From: JADZAI01 sp046348585
GTDB taxonomy: Bacteria; Pseudomonadota; Alphaproteobacteria; Micropepsales; Micropepsaceae
DNA length: 64,000 bases
Assembly: GCA_046348585.1 (NCBI GenBank)
Contig: JAXMDZ010000002.1
Coordinates: 186,001 to 250,000 of the forward strand
Reading direction: 5' to 3'
Below are positions 51,670-61,704 of this stretch, in pieces. A model generated the notes under the pieces. The model had not been told where the DNA came from. It did not search any database and was given only the letters and a program-made list of their open reading frames with translations. The translations under genes and the position numbers were made by a program. Positions within the stretch are counted from its first letter, which is position 1. The number at the start of each line of letters is the position of its first letter.

Positions 51670-52071
51670 ATGCTCGCAACCCCCATCCAGGTCTTCGCGC
51701 TCTATGCCGCGATCAACGGCCTAATCGTCCTCGTGCTGGCGCTGCTGACCGTGCGGGCGCGGCGCAGAGCCAAGGTCGGCCTCGGCGACGGCGGCGACGC
51801 GATGCTGCTGCGGGCGCAGCGGGCGCACGGCAACGCCGCCGAATACGTGCCGCTGGTCCTCGTGCTGCTGCTGGCGCTGGCGCTGGTCAAGGCGCCCGCC
51901 GTGCTGCTGCACGGCGTCGGCGGCGGGCTGGCGGCCGGGCGCGTTCTCCATGCGATCGGCCTCTATCAGTCGTCGGGGGCCTCGGTCGGGCGGATGCTCG
52001 GCATCCTGCTCACCTGGGGGGCGCTGCTGGCGGCCGCCGCGGGCCTCCTCCTCTTCGCGCTCGCGGCCTGA
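51670..52071 (+). CDS. MAPEG-family membrane protein
   Basis: 133 residues with four TM segments. The family pattern (membrane-associated proteins in eicosanoid and glutathione metabolism) is visible in LLRAQRAHGNAAEYVPLVLVLLL and GRVLHAIGLY. Some members are glutathione transferases or peroxidases; the bacterial YecN-like ones have no known role. It is followed by another membrane protein gene after 3 bases. Confidence 0.9.
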   Translation: MLATPIQVFALYAAINGLIVLVLALLTVRARRRAKVGLGDGGDAMLLRAQRAHGNAAEYVPLVLVLLLALALVKAPAVLLHGVGGGLAAGRVLHAIGLYQSSGASVGRMLGILLTWGALLAAAAGLLLFALAA

Positions 52072-52074
52072 GCG

Positions 52075-52449
52075 ATGGCCGCGCCGCCGGTCGCCGACAT
52101 CGCCATGCTTGCCTTCCATGCCGGAGCGATCGGCCTCGCCGCCGCCGCCGCGCTCGGCCGCGACGCGCTGGAGCGCCGTCCGCCGGGCAGCGGCCGCGAG
52201 AGCCTCGTCGCCACGCTCGCCGTCGCGGCGCTGGTCGCGGCGCTCGCCGCCGGAGCGGGATCGCGGCTGCGGCTGCTCGCCGGGGCGCTGGCGCTGACCG
52301 GCCTCGTGCTGATGGCCGCCGCGCCGCGCGATCCGGCGCGGCCTTCGCCCGCCCGCCGGATCGGCGCGCTCTGCGCCGCCGCCGGGATCGCGGTCGCGCT
52401 CGCCGCATCTTTCCTTCCGGCCGCCGCCGGGTCAGAACAGTCGCCATGA
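52075..52449 (+). CDS. Small membrane protein of unknown function
   Basis: 124 residues, Ala/Leu-rich with three or four hydrophobic segments and a Pro/Arg-rich loop (RDPARPSPARRIG). It lies between the MAPEG gene (3-base gap) and tldE (4-base overlap), which supports it as a real gene in an operon. No family is recognised. Confidence 0.6.
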   Translation: MAAPPVADIAMLAFHAGAIGLAAAAALGRDALERRPPGSGRESLVATLAVAALVAALAAGAGSRLRLLAGALALTGLVLMAAAPRDPARPSPARRIGALCAAAGIAVALAASFLPAAAGSEQSP

Positions 52450-53786
52450 GCACAGACCAACGCCTCGACCGCCTGACCGATCTCATCGCCGCCGCGCGCA
52501 AACTCGGCGCCGACGCCGCCGACGCCATCTTCGTGGAGAGCGCCTCGCTGGGCGTCTCGTACCGGATGGGCAAGCTGGAAGACGTGGAGCGGTCGGAATC
52601 GCTCGACATCGGCCTCAGGGTGTTCTTGGGCAAGCGCCAGGCTGTCTCCTCGACCACCGATCTGCGCGCGCCGTCGCTCAAGGCGCTGGCCGAGCGCGTG
52701 GTCGGCATGGCGCGCACCGCGCCGGAAGACCCCTATTGCGGCCTCGCCGATCCGGCGCGGCTCGCCCGCAGCTTTCCGGCGCTCGATCTGGAAGACCCCG
52801 TCGATCCGGGGGCAGAGGTGCTGAAGGCGCGCGCCGCCGCCGCCGAGGGCGCGGCGCTGGCGGTGCCCGGCATCACCAATTCGGAAGGCGCGAGCGCGAG
52901 CTGGGGCCGTTCGGCGGTCGCGCTGGCGACCTCGGAGGGCTTCGCGGGGAGCTATGGCGGCACCAGCCACAGCGTTTCGGTCAGCGTGCTGGCGGGCGAA
53001 GGCACCGGCATGGAGCGCGACGACGATTTCCTGTCCTCGCGCCACGGCGGCGACCTCGGCGATCCGGCCTCGGCCGGGCGCGAGGCGGCGGCGCGGGCGC
53101 TGAAGCGGCTGAACCCGCGCAAGGCCGAAACCTGCGCGGTGCCCATCGTCTATGACCCGCGCGTCTCGATGAGCCTCGTCGGCCATTTCGCCGGGGCGAT
53201 CAACGGCGCCTCGATCGCCCGCGGCGTCTCGTTCCTGAAGGACGCCATGGGCAAGCAGGTCTTCGCGCGCGGCATCGAGATCGTCGACGATCCCCATCGG
53301 GTGCGCGGCCTGCGGTCCAAGCCCTTCGACGGCGAGGGCGTCGCCAACGCCAGGCGGGCGCTCGCCAACGACGGCGTGCTGACCACATGGATCATGGACA
53401 GCGCCTCGGCCCGCCAGCTGGGGCTCGCCACCACCGGCCACGCGGCGCGCGGCACCGGCGGGCCGCCCTCGCCCGCCGTCACCAATCTCTACATGCAGGC
53501 CGGAACGCTGACCCCGGCCGCGCTGATGGCCGACATCAAGCAGGGTTTCTACGTCACCGAGCTGATCGGCATGGGGGTCAACGGCGTCACCGGCGACTAC
53601 AGCCGCGGGGCGAGCGGCTTCTGGATCGAGAACGGGCAGATCGCCTATCCGGTCAACGAGATCACCATCGCCGGCAATCTGAAGGAGATGTTCCTGCATC
53701 TGACGGCGGCGAACGATCTGACCTTCCGCTATGGGACCAACGCGCCGACCGTGCGCGTGGAAGGCATGACGATTGCCGGCGCGTGA
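52446..53786 (+). CDS. pmbA: TldE (PmbA) peptidase subunit
   Basis: 446 residues. It belongs to the TldD/PmbA family but lacks the HExxxH zinc site, as expected for TldE, which serves as the non-catalytic partner of TldD. Typical regions are SESLDIGLRVFLGKRQAVSST, GTGMERDDDFLSSRH and GVNGVTGDYSRGASGFWIENG. The partner tldD is at 40.2 kb on the same strand. It overlaps the preceding small membrane protein gene and the next gene. Confidence 0.94.
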   Translation: MSTDQRLDRLTDLIAAARKLGADAADAIFVESASLGVSYRMGKLEDVERSESLDIGLRVFLGKRQAVSSTTDLRAPSLKALAERVVGMARTAPEDPYCGLADPARLARSFPALDLEDPVDPGAEVLKARAAAAEGAALAVPGITNSEGASASWGRSAVALATSEGFAGSYGGTSHSVSVSVLAGEGTGMERDDDFLSSRHGGDLGDPASAGREAAARALKRLNPRKAETCAVPIVYDPRVSMSLVGHFAGAINGASIARGVSFLKDAMGKQVFARGIEIVDDPHRVRGLRSKPFDGEGVANARRALANDGVLTTWIMDSASARQLGLATTGHAARGTGGPPSPAVTNLYMQAGTLTPAALMADIKQGFYVTELIGMGVNGVTGDYSRGASGFWIENGQIAYPVNEITIAGNLKEMFLHLTAANDLTFRYGTNAPTVRVEGMTIAGA

Positions 53787-54582
53787 GGACGACCTCGCCG
53801 ATCTCGCGCTGCTGATCGCGGCGGCGCGCGAGGCGGGCGCGGTGCTGATGCGCCACCACGGAACCGGCGTGAAGGTCTGGAACAAGGGCGGCACGCCGGT
53901 CACCGAAGCCGACCATGCCTCCAACGCGCTTCTTGCCGAGCGCCTGCGCGGCGCGCGACCCGATTACGGCTGGCTGTCGGAGGAGACGGCGGACGATTCC
54001 TCGCGGCTTTCGGCGCGGCGCGTCTTCGTCGTCGATCCGCTGGACGGCACCGTCTCGTTCATCAAGAACAAGGACGACTTCACCGTCTCGCTGGCGGTGG
54101 TGGCGGACGGCGCGCCGGTGGCGGGCGCGGTCTTCAACCCCTCGCGCGGCGAGATGTTCGCGGGCGTCCTCGGCGGCGGAGCGACGCTGAACGGCGCGCC
54201 GATCGCCTGCAGCACCGTCGCGGCGATCGAGGGCTGCCGGATGGTCGCGCCGCGCGGCCTCATCGCCCATCCCGCATGGCCCTCGCCCTGGCCGGAGATG
54301 GAGATCCTCAAAGTCGGCTCCATCGCCTATCGCCTCGCGCTGGTGGCGAGCGGGCGGGCCGACGCGACGCTCGCCATGACCACCAAGAGCGACTGGGACA
54401 TCGCCGGCGGCGAGATCATCGCCCGCGAGGCCGGGGCGCTGGTCACCGCCCATGACGGCGGGCCGTTCCGCTACAACCGCCCCGACACGCATCAGGCGAG
54501 CCTGCTGGCGGCGGGAAAAAACCTCTACCCCGCCTTGTCGGCGCGCGTCGGCGGCGTAAAGCTGACGCCAAGGCAAGCGTGA
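53773..54582 (+). CDS. Inositol monophosphatase-family phosphatase, CysQ-like
   Basis: 269 residues of the FIG/IMPase fold. Metal-binding residues are in LSEETADD (Glu), DPLDGTVSFI (Asp-Asp) and KSDWDIAGGEII (final Asp). The gene group is that of 3'(2'),5'-bisphosphate nucleotidase (CysQ) or an inositol monophosphatase; the DPLDGTVSFIK form and the position before DUF4170 favour the CysQ-like type. It starts with TTG at 53773, overlapping the pmbA end by 14 bases; a later start cannot be excluded. Confidence 0.85.
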   Translation: MPAREDDLADLALLIAAAREAGAVLMRHHGTGVKVWNKGGTPVTEADHASNALLAERLRGARPDYGWLSEETADDSSRLSARRVFVVDPLDGTVSFIKNKDDFTVSLAVVADGAPVAGAVFNPSRGEMFAGVLGGGATLNGAPIACSTVAAIEGCRMVAPRGLIAHPAWPSPWPEMEILKVGSIAYRLALVASGRADATLAMTTKSDWDIAGGEIIAREAGALVTAHDGGPFRYNRPDTHQASLLAAGKNLYPALSARVGGVKLTPRQA

Positions 54583-54589
54583 GGATTCG

Positions 54590-54871
54590 ATGGCCGTCGC
54601 GAAGAAGACCGCATCCAAGGCGACCAAGAAGGAACAGTTGCTGCACCTGGTTCTGGGCGGCGAGCTGACCGGGCTGGACGGGGTGGAGTTCAAGGACCTC
54701 GCCAAGGTCGATATCGTCGGGCTGTTCCCCGACTATGACAGCGCCCACAAGGCCTGGTCGGCGGCGGCGCGCCAGACCATCGACAACGCCCATATGCGCT
54801 ATTTCATCGTGCATCTGCACAGGCTGCTCGATCCGGACGGCGCGCCGAAGCCGAAACGCGCGAGGAAGTGA
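54590..54871 (+). CDS. DUF4170 family protein
   Basis: 93 residues with the DUF4170 core FKDLAKVDIVGLFPDYDSAHKAWSAAARQTIDNAHMRYFIVHLHRL and basic ends. The family is restricted to alphaproteobacteria and is regularly encoded between the CysQ-like gene and msbA, as here. Function is unknown. The Lys-rich N-terminus may bind nucleic acid or lipid headgroups, which is a guess. Confidence 0.92.
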   Translation: MAVAKKTASKATKKEQLLHLVLGGELTGLDGVEFKDLAKVDIVGLFPDYDSAHKAWSAAARQTIDNAHMRYFIVHLHRLLDPDGAPKPKRARK

Positions 54872-54945
54872 CGCGCCTTCAAGGGCTTAGGCCGCTTCAG
54901 GCGGGTCGCCTTGCCTCTTGACGGGCGGGGCGATAGCTACCCGCC

Positions 54946-56705
54946 GTGACGAACTCCCCCCCACGGTCGATCCTCGCGCCGGCGGTCCGCCGCCTCGCCG
55001 GGGACTATCTGCCGCCGCACGCGCGCCGTCTGGCGCTGGCCGGCGTCTGCATGATCGCCTCGGCCGGGGGCACGGCGGCGCTCGCCTGGCTGCTCGATCC
55101 GGCGATCAGGCTGATCTTCCTGGAGAAGCGCGCCGACTGGGTGGTGGCGCTGCCGCTGATCGTCGCCGCCGTCGCGCTGGTGAGCGCGGGCGTCGCCTAT
55201 CTCGCCTCGACGCTGCTCGCCGCGACCGGCCAGCGGGTCGTCGCCTCGCTGCAGGGCCGCATGGCGCGCAGCCTGGTGCGCGCCGATCTCGCGGTGCTGG
55301 AGGCCGACCACTCGGCCGCCCAGGCGGCGCGCTTCACCTATGACGCGACGCTGGTGCGCGACATGGTCACGCGCGGCACCGCAGGTCTCGCCAAGGACCT
55401 GCCGACCGTCGTGCTGCTGATTGGGTTGATGTTCTGGCAGGACTGGTCGCTGGCGCTCGCCGTGCTGGTGGTGCTGCCGCTCGGCGGCGTCGCCATGCGG
55501 CTCATCGCCACCCATGCCCGCCGCGCCGCCGAGAGCGGCATGAAGGAGACGGGCGCGCTGTCGGCGGCGATCGGCGAGGCGGTGACCGGGCGGCGGGTGA
55601 TCAAGGCCTACGGGCTTGAGGACCGCGCCGCCGAACGCGCCGAGGCGAGCGTCGCGCGGCGTCTCGCCTCGCTGATCGCCGGCGAGCGGGCGAACGCGGC
55701 GACGGTGCCGGTCTCCGACGCGCTGGGCGGCATCGGCATCGCGGCGGTCGTCGCCTATGCCGGCTGGCGCGGGCTCGCGGGCGAATTGCCGCTCAACGCC
55801 TTCATGTCGTTCATCGCCGCCGCGCTGATGGCCTTCCAGCCGATCCGCGCGCTGTCGTCGCTGACGTCGGTGTTCGCGCAAGGCGGCGCGGCGCTGACCC
55901 GCATCTATGCGACGATCGACGCCAAGCCCGCGATCGCCGATGCGCCCGGCGCGCGGCCATGAACCTCGCCGCGCCGGGTCCGCCTGATCCGCTTCGAGAA
56001 CGTCTCGTTCGCCTATGCGCCGGGCGCGCCGGCCTGAGCGAGGTCACGTTCGAGGCGAAGCGAGACGGTCGCCCTCGTCGGGCCGAGCGGGGCGGGCAAG
56101 AGCACGGCGATCAATCTGCTGCTGCGCTTCTACGATCCTCGGCGGGCCGGGTGCTGGTGGCGGGCGAGGACATCCGCGCCGCGACCATCGCCTCGCTGCG
56201 CGCCGCGACCGCTGAAGGCGCGAGGAGCCGTTCCTGGCCGACGCACGATCGCCGCCAACATCGCCTGCGGCCGCGAGGGCGCGAGCCGAGCCGAGATCGA
56301 GGCGGCGGCAACCGCCGCCGAGGCCTGCAGCTCATCGCCGCGCTGCCCGACGGCGCTACGAGACGCGGGCCGGCGAAGGCGGGGCGCGGCTATCGGGCGG
56401 CCAGCGCCAACGCATCGCCATCGCCCGTGCGATCCTGCGCGACGCCCCCATCCTGCTGCTCGACGAGGCGACGAGCGCGCTCGACGCCGAGAGCAGGCGC
56501 GGGTGCAGGCGCTGTCTCACCTGATGGCCGGGCGCACGACGCTGGTCATCGCCCATCGCCTCTCGACCATCATGTCGGCCGACCGCATCCTCGTCTTCGA
56601 GGCGGGCCGCATCGTGGAATCGAGGCGCCCATGGCGAGCTGGTGGCGCAGGACGGGCTCTACGCCCGGCTGTTCCGCACCCAGTTCGCGCCGGTGGAAGG
56701 CCTGA
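54946..56705 (+). CDS. msbA: MsbA-type lipid/ABC exporter, frameshifted in its ATPase half
   Basis: The membrane domain (54946-55960, about 338 residues with six TM segments) is intact. The ATPase domain is readable only by changing frame: FENVSFAY, Walker A LVGPSGAGKST (about 56080-56106), signature LSGGQRQRIAIAR (56393-56430), Walker B ILLLDEATSALDA (56451-56490) and the H-loop IAHRLSTI are all present. At least eight single-base deletions break the frame between 55957 and 56630. It should flip lipid A or core lipid across the inner membrane. The end is approximate. The motifs are conserved, so sequence error is more likely than decay. Confidence 0.85.
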
Positions 56706-56711
56706 GCGTCC

Positions 56712-57441
56712 ATGGGCCTGATGAAGCGCATCGGCCGCAGCGCCCCGGTGAGGGCCGCCGCCTGTTTCATCGCCGCCGCCTATATCCGGCTCGTCCACGC
56801 CACCTCGCGCTGGAGACGGTCAACCGCTACGCGGCCCCCGAAGCATTCTGGAAGGCGGGCAAGCCCTTCATCCTGTCGTTCTGGCACGGGCGCATCCTGA
56901 TGATGCCGTATTGCTGGCCGGGCGATAAGCCGATGCACATGCTGATCTCGCCACCGCGACGACGCGCTGATCGCCGACACGATCGGCTGGTTCGTACAAG
57001 GCCGTGCGACCGCCAAGCCGGGGCGCGAGCGCGACAAGGGCGCGACCGCCGCGCTGATGGACATGCTGCGCAAGCTGAAAGCCGGGGAGTATGTCGGCAT
57101 CACCCCGGACGGGCCAGGGCCGCGGATGCGGGCGAGCGGGGCGTCGCCGCCGTCGCCCGCCTGTCGGGCGCGCCGGTGATCCATGCGCCTATTCGGCGCG
57201 GCGGCGACCTTGCTCTCGTCGTGGGACCGCTTCGTCGTTGCGCTGCCGTTCACGAAGGGCGTGTTCGTCTGGGGCGAGCCGATCCATGTCGGGGCCGAGG
57301 CCAGGGCGCGGCGCTGGACGCGGCGCGGCTGAAGATCGAAACCGAACTGACGCGCGTGACGCGCGAGGCCGACCGGCTGGCGGGGCACGGCCGGACGCCA
57401 TCCTGCCGGCCGATCCACAGGGGACCGGCGTAGCGGCATGA
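56712..57441 (+). CDS. DUF374 lysophospholipid acyltransferase-family protein, frameshifted
   Basis: Readable across frames: FILSFWHGRILMMPY near the N-terminus, ISPHRDD-like region around 56945, GRDKGATAALMDMLRKLKAGEYVGITPDGP and GVAAVARLSGAPVIHAPI. These are the DUF374/LPLAT features. The gene always sits between msbA and waaA in Hyphomicrobiales and is thought to acylate lipid A precursors or phospholipids. Several single-base deletions break it. Its stop (57439-57441) overlaps the waaA ATG in ATGA. Confidence 0.82.
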
Positions 57442-58720
57442 GCGGCAGGGCTTCACCTACGGGGTCTATCGCGCAGCGAGCGCCGCCCTTGGGGCCGACA
57501 ACTGCGCGGCTATCTGGCAGCGCGGCGGCGGACGAAATCCCCCGACGGCTCGGCGAGCGCCCCGAGCGCGAGCGGCGGCCGGCGCGAGGGCGCCCGCGAA
57601 CAAGCGCTCGCCCGGTGATCTGGACGTGCGCACGCGGCGAGCGTCGGCGAATCCATGTCAGCGCTGCCGCTGCTGCGGGAGCGATCCTCGACGCCAACCC
57701 GGACGCCCATGCGCTGTTCACGACCGGCACCGTCACCTCCGCGGCGCTGCCGCCGAGCGGCTGCCGCCGCGCGCCGATCCATCAATTCGCGCCGCTCGAC
57801 CAGCCCGCCGCGGTGCGGCGCTGCTCGATCACTGGCGGCCAGGCGGCGCTGTGGGTGGAATCCGATCTCTGGCCGAACGCGCTGGAGGCTGCGCGCGGCA
57901 CCGGCGGCGCTCGTCAATGCGCGGCTGAGCGAAGAGCTTCGCCGGCTGGCGGCGCGCTGGCCTTCGCGGCGCAGGTGCTCTCCACCTTCCAGACGGCGCT
58001 CGCCCAGACCGGCGAGACGGCCGGGCTGACGGCACTGGGCGCGGCGGGCGTCGTCGTCACCGGCAATCTGAAAGCCGCCGCCTCGCCCTGCCCGCCGCGC
58101 CCGAGGCGCTCGCCCAATTGACGCAGATGATCGGCGCGCCCGGTCTTCGCCGCCGCCAGCACGCATGGCGAGGAAGAGCGATGGAGCCGAGACCGCGCCT
58201 ATGCCGCGCTGCCCCGAAGGCGTCGCGGCCCGAGCTTCTGCTGCTGCTCGCGCCGCGCGCGCCATCGAGCGGGCCGAATCGCCGGAACGCCCGCGGTCTG
58301 GGCCCTGGCCGTCTCGCGCAGAGGCGCTAAGGTGCGGATCGTGGCGGATGTCTATCTGATGGACACGATCGGCGGCGAACTCGGACTGCTTTATCGCTCG
58401 GCGCCGTTCGCCTTCGGCGGCAGCCTGGTGGCGCATGGCGGGCAGAACCCGCTGGAGCCGGCGCGGCTGGGCGTCGCGCCGCTGCCGCACGGGCCGCACG
58501 TCTTCAACTTCCGCGCCGAATACGCCAGATGGACGCCGCCGGAGAGGCCGTGCCGGTCGCCGACGAGGCGGCGCGCTGGCGACTGTGGCCACCTTCCTGG
58601 ACGATCCGGACGCGGCGCGCGCCGCCGGAGCCAAGGCGCGGGCGATCACCGAAGCGGGCGCGGGCGCGCTCGACGCGGCGAAGGCGGCGCTGGCTCCGGT
58701 GCTGGCGAGGGCGGGTCTCC
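57438..58720 (+). CDS. waaA: Kdo transferase (3-deoxy-D-manno-octulosonate transferase), frameshifted
   Basis: Fragments in several frames match WaaA/KdtA in order: FTYGVYRAAS at the start, LHAASVGES-like region near 57645, AILDANPDAHALFTTGTVTS, HQFAPLDQPAAVRRFLDHWRP, WVESDLWPNALE, NARLS, VLSTFQTALAQT, GNLKAAA, then GELGLLYRSAPFAFGGS-LVAHGGQNPLEPARLGV. The enzyme adds Kdo residues to lipid IVA. Single-base deletions recur about every 30-150 bases. The end, close to the lpxK start near 58720, is approximate. Confidence 0.82.
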
Positions 58721-59711
58721 GCGCCGCCCGCGCAATTCTGGTCGCGTCCGCCGCAGCGGCCGGGCCTCTTCGCCCGCCTGCTGTCGCCGCTCGCCGCGAT
58801 CTACGGCTTCGTGGTGCGCACGCGGCTGGAAGCGTCCGCCGCAGATGCGCCCCGCCGTGCCGGTCATCTGCGTCGGCAATCCTGACGCTGGGCGGCGCGG
58901 GCAAGACGCCGGTCGCCATCGCCATCCTGGAGCGGCTGACGGCGATGCGCGCCTCGCCCGTGGCGTTGAGCCGGGGCTATGGCGGCAGTCTTTCCGGGCC
59001 GGTGATCGTCGAGCCCGATCTGGCCGCCGAGGTCGCCAGGCGACGAGCCGCTGCTGCTCGCCCGGCACGCCCCGACGATCATCGCCAAGGACCGCGCCGC
59101 CGGGGCGCGCGCCTGCCTGACGGCGGGCGCGGGGTCATCGTGATGGACGACGGCTTCCAGAACCCTTCGGTCGCCAAGGACCTGTCGATCGCGGTGGTGG
59201 ACAACGAGACGGGTTTCGGCAACGGCCGGGTCTTTCCGGCCGGGCCGATCGCGGACGGCGCGCGACGGCCTCGCCCGCGCCGACGCGGTGATCCTGATGG
59301 GCCGCGGCAAGTTCGATCCGGGCCATCCGCGCACGCTGCGCTACCTCGCTGCGCGCGCCGCTGGCCGGAGGCCTTCGACGGGCGGCGGGTCGTCGCCTTC
59401 GCCAGCATCAGGCGGCCGGAGAAATTCTTTCAGACAGCGAGCGGGCCGGCGCAGAAATCGTCGCGGTCTTCGCCTATCCCGACCATCACGCCTATGAGGA
59501 CACCGATCTGGAGCGGATGCGGGCGCTGGCCAGGCGCGCGGCGCCGATCTGGCGACCGCAAAAGGACTTCGTGCGCCCTGCGCCGCGTCTGGGCGGGAAT
59601 CCTCACCCTGCCCGTCGAGGCGCGTTTCGAGGACGAGCGGGCGCTCGACGCGCTGCTGCTGGACGCGCTGGCGCGGGCGCACAGCGCAAGCTTCAACCGT
59701 CTGCCGCATGA
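58718..59711 (+). CDS. lpxK: Tetraacyldisaccharide 4'-kinase, frameshifted
   Basis: Typical LpxK parts appear in sequence: QFWSRPPQRPGLFARLLSPLAAIYGFVV, the ATP loop VGNLTLGGAGKTP (about 58870-58915, one deletion inside), ALSRGYGG, the DD of VMDDGFQNP at 59140-59165, VVDNETGFGNGRVFPAGP and a C-terminal FAYPDHHAYEDTDL. It phosphorylates the 4' position of lipid A. The start codon is obscured by a base change or loss near 58718. The end overlaps the lpxL ATG at 59708. Confidence 0.85.
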
Positions 59712-60616
59712 GCAAGATCCTCCGCTGGCCGCTCTGGCTGCTCGAAGCCATACCGTTCTTCCTGGCGATGGGCGTCTTCCGGCTGCTCGGGGTCGACGTC
59801 GCATCGGCGGCGGGCGGCTGGCTCGCCCGGACGCTCGCCCCGCTCGCCCGCCCGCTCGGCGAAGCGCAATCTCATGCGCGCCTTTCCAGAAAAGAGCGAG
59901 GCGGAGATCGCCGCGATCTGAAGGCATGTGGGACAATCTTGGCCGCACCTTCTGCGCCGAATATCCGCATTTCCGCCTTCTCCGGGCTATCCAACGCGCG
60001 CATCGCCCTGTCGGGTCTCGACGTCGCGCAAGCAGGCGCGAAGGCGGCCGGCAAGGGCGTCATCGCGCTGTCCGGGGCATTGCGCGAACTGGGAGCTGAT
60101 GGCGCTGACCGCGCATCAATGCGGGATGCACGGAGCGGAAATCTATCGGCCCATCAACAACCCGCTGGTCAATGCCTGGATCGTGCGCCAGCGCTCGCGC
60201 TACGCCTATCCTTGCAGATCTCCAAGCTCGACGGACAGGGCGCGCGCGACCTTGCGCACGCTGAAGAGCGGCGGCACGATCGCCATGCTGACCGACCAGA
60301 AGCACCGCGAGGGCATGGCCATCCCCTTCTTCGGCCGCGACGCGATGACCGTGACCGGGCCGGCGGTGCTGAGCCTGCGGACCGGGGCAGCGCTGACGCC
60401 GGTGACGATGAACACACCAAGGGCGCGCGTTTCGCCATGGCGTTCCACGCGCCGCTTCAGGTGGCGCGGGTGGGCGAAAAGGAGGCCGATATCCGCGCCA
60501 TCCTCGTCGCCATCTCAAAGGCGCTGGAGGAGGCGATCCGCGCCCATCCCGAGCAATGGCTGTGGGCGCATAACCGCTGGATGGACAGCCTGAGCCGCGC
60601 CCTGCCCGGGTCTTCA
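59708..60616 (+). CDS. Lipid A lauroyl/secondary acyltransferase (LpxL/HtrB family), frameshifted
   Basis: Starts ATG-AGC-AAG with MSKILRWPLWLLEAIPFFL and a TM segment. Readable parts are MWDNLGRTFCAEYPHF, GVIALSGHCANWELMA (the HxxxxE/D-type acyltransferase motif), YRPINNPLVNAWI, KSGGTIAMLTDQKHREGMAIPFFG and HPEQWLWAHNRW. It adds a secondary acyl chain to lipid A. Several single-base deletions break the frame. It converges with the M23 peptidase gene, and its exact stop is uncertain. Confidence 0.83.
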
Positions 60617-61438
60617 GCCGGGCATCGGCGGGGCGGCGAGCTGCGGGTCGAGGCGTTCCTGGAACCAGTTGAGCCGCCAGCAGCGATGCGGCCCGGTGGC
60701 GCGGCCGGTCTTGCCGATCGCCCCGATGACCGCGCCCTTCTCCACCGTGTCGCCGACCTTCACGTCGAGCCGGCTCTTCCTGGTGCAGGTAGGTGGTGAT
60801 ATCGCCGCCATGATCGAGGATCGTGCCGCCGGTGAAATAGAGATCGGCCTCGGCCATGCGGACGATCGCCTTCTGCGGCGCGTGGATCGGCTCGCCCTCG
60901 CCGCGCGCGATGTCGACGCCGAAATGCGGCCGGCGCGGCCTCGCCGTTGAGGATGCGCTGGTTGCCATAGACGCCGGTGATCGGACCGACGACCGGCCAG
61001 TCGAGGCCGGAGGCGAACCAGATCTCCGCCGTGTCGTGGCTGCGGGCCTCGGCGATCAGCTTGTTGTCGCGGGCGATGCGGTCGACGGCGTCGTCGGCGG
61101 CGTCACCTTGTCGCCGGGCAGGTGTCGATGCGCTGGATCTTGTATTCGCGCTGCGATGGCGAGCGCTTCGGTCTGCGCCTCGCGGCCGGGAAGCTCGATC
61201 TTGTACTGCGCGCCGGCCTGGTCGCGGCCGAAGCCGAAGACGTAAAGGCCCTCCGGGCTGACGCGCAGCGGCGCCGTCGAGCCAGACCTTCGCCCCCGGC
61301 TCGGTGCGGCCGACGATCATGCCGCCCTGCTCGAAATCGCCGGTGAGGCCGGGCGCGGCGGCGCGGGCGGCGCGCAGCGGCACGGTGAGCGCCGCCGGCC
61401 GCCACCAGAAGGGTGAGGAAGCGGCGGCGGTCGAGCAT
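60614..61438 (-). CDS. M23-family (LytM) peptidase, frameshifted
   Basis: A Tat/Sec-like signal segment (MLDRRRFLTLLVAAGGA) is followed by a beta-domain and a C-terminal LytM domain: FGVDIARGEGEPIHAPQ, ADLYFTGGTILDHG, KVGDTVEKGAVIGAIGKTGRATGPH and NWFQERLDPQLA. The expected GPHLHW reads GPHRCW here, so the second His of the zinc site is missing, possibly an error in this poor stretch. It would cut cell-wall peptides. The ATG (61436-61438) overlaps the stop of DUF2093 by one base. Confidence 0.8.
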
Positions 61439-61704
61439 CAGACCTGGCCTTCGGCCTTGAGCTGTTCGTAGCGGGCGAAGGCGATGTCGGCGCTGGCGTA
61501 GGCTCCTGCACCTCGGCGCTCCAGCAGCGCAGATCGTCGAGCGGGATCACCTGGCCCGACACCGCGCAGCGCACGAAGCTGCCCGGCGAGAGCACGAGAT
61601 AGTCGCCCGGCAGATAGCGAAGCCGGGCCTCGCGGCGCCGCCTCGGGGCGGGACTGGAAATTCATCGGCGTCGCGGCTCCCGCGTCTGGGTCGTTCGATT
61701 GCAT
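61438..61704 (-). CDS. DUF2093 family protein, frameshifted
   Basis: Reading across frames gives MNFQSRPEA, a core GDYLVLSPGSFVRCAVSGQVIPLDDLRCWSAEVQE and YASADIAFARY, the DUF2093 pattern of about 70 residues. The function is unknown; the CAVSGQ-type Cys pair (FVRCAV and LRCWS) may bind metal. The ATG at 61704 directly follows the xseA stop; an internal ATG at 61665 is the alternative. The gene regularly follows xseA in alphaproteobacteria. Confidence 0.82.
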   Translation of the reverse strand: MQSNDPDAGAATPMNFQSRPEAAPRGPASLSAGRLSRALAGQLRALRGVGPGDPARRSALLERRGAGAYASADIAFARYEQLKAEGQV

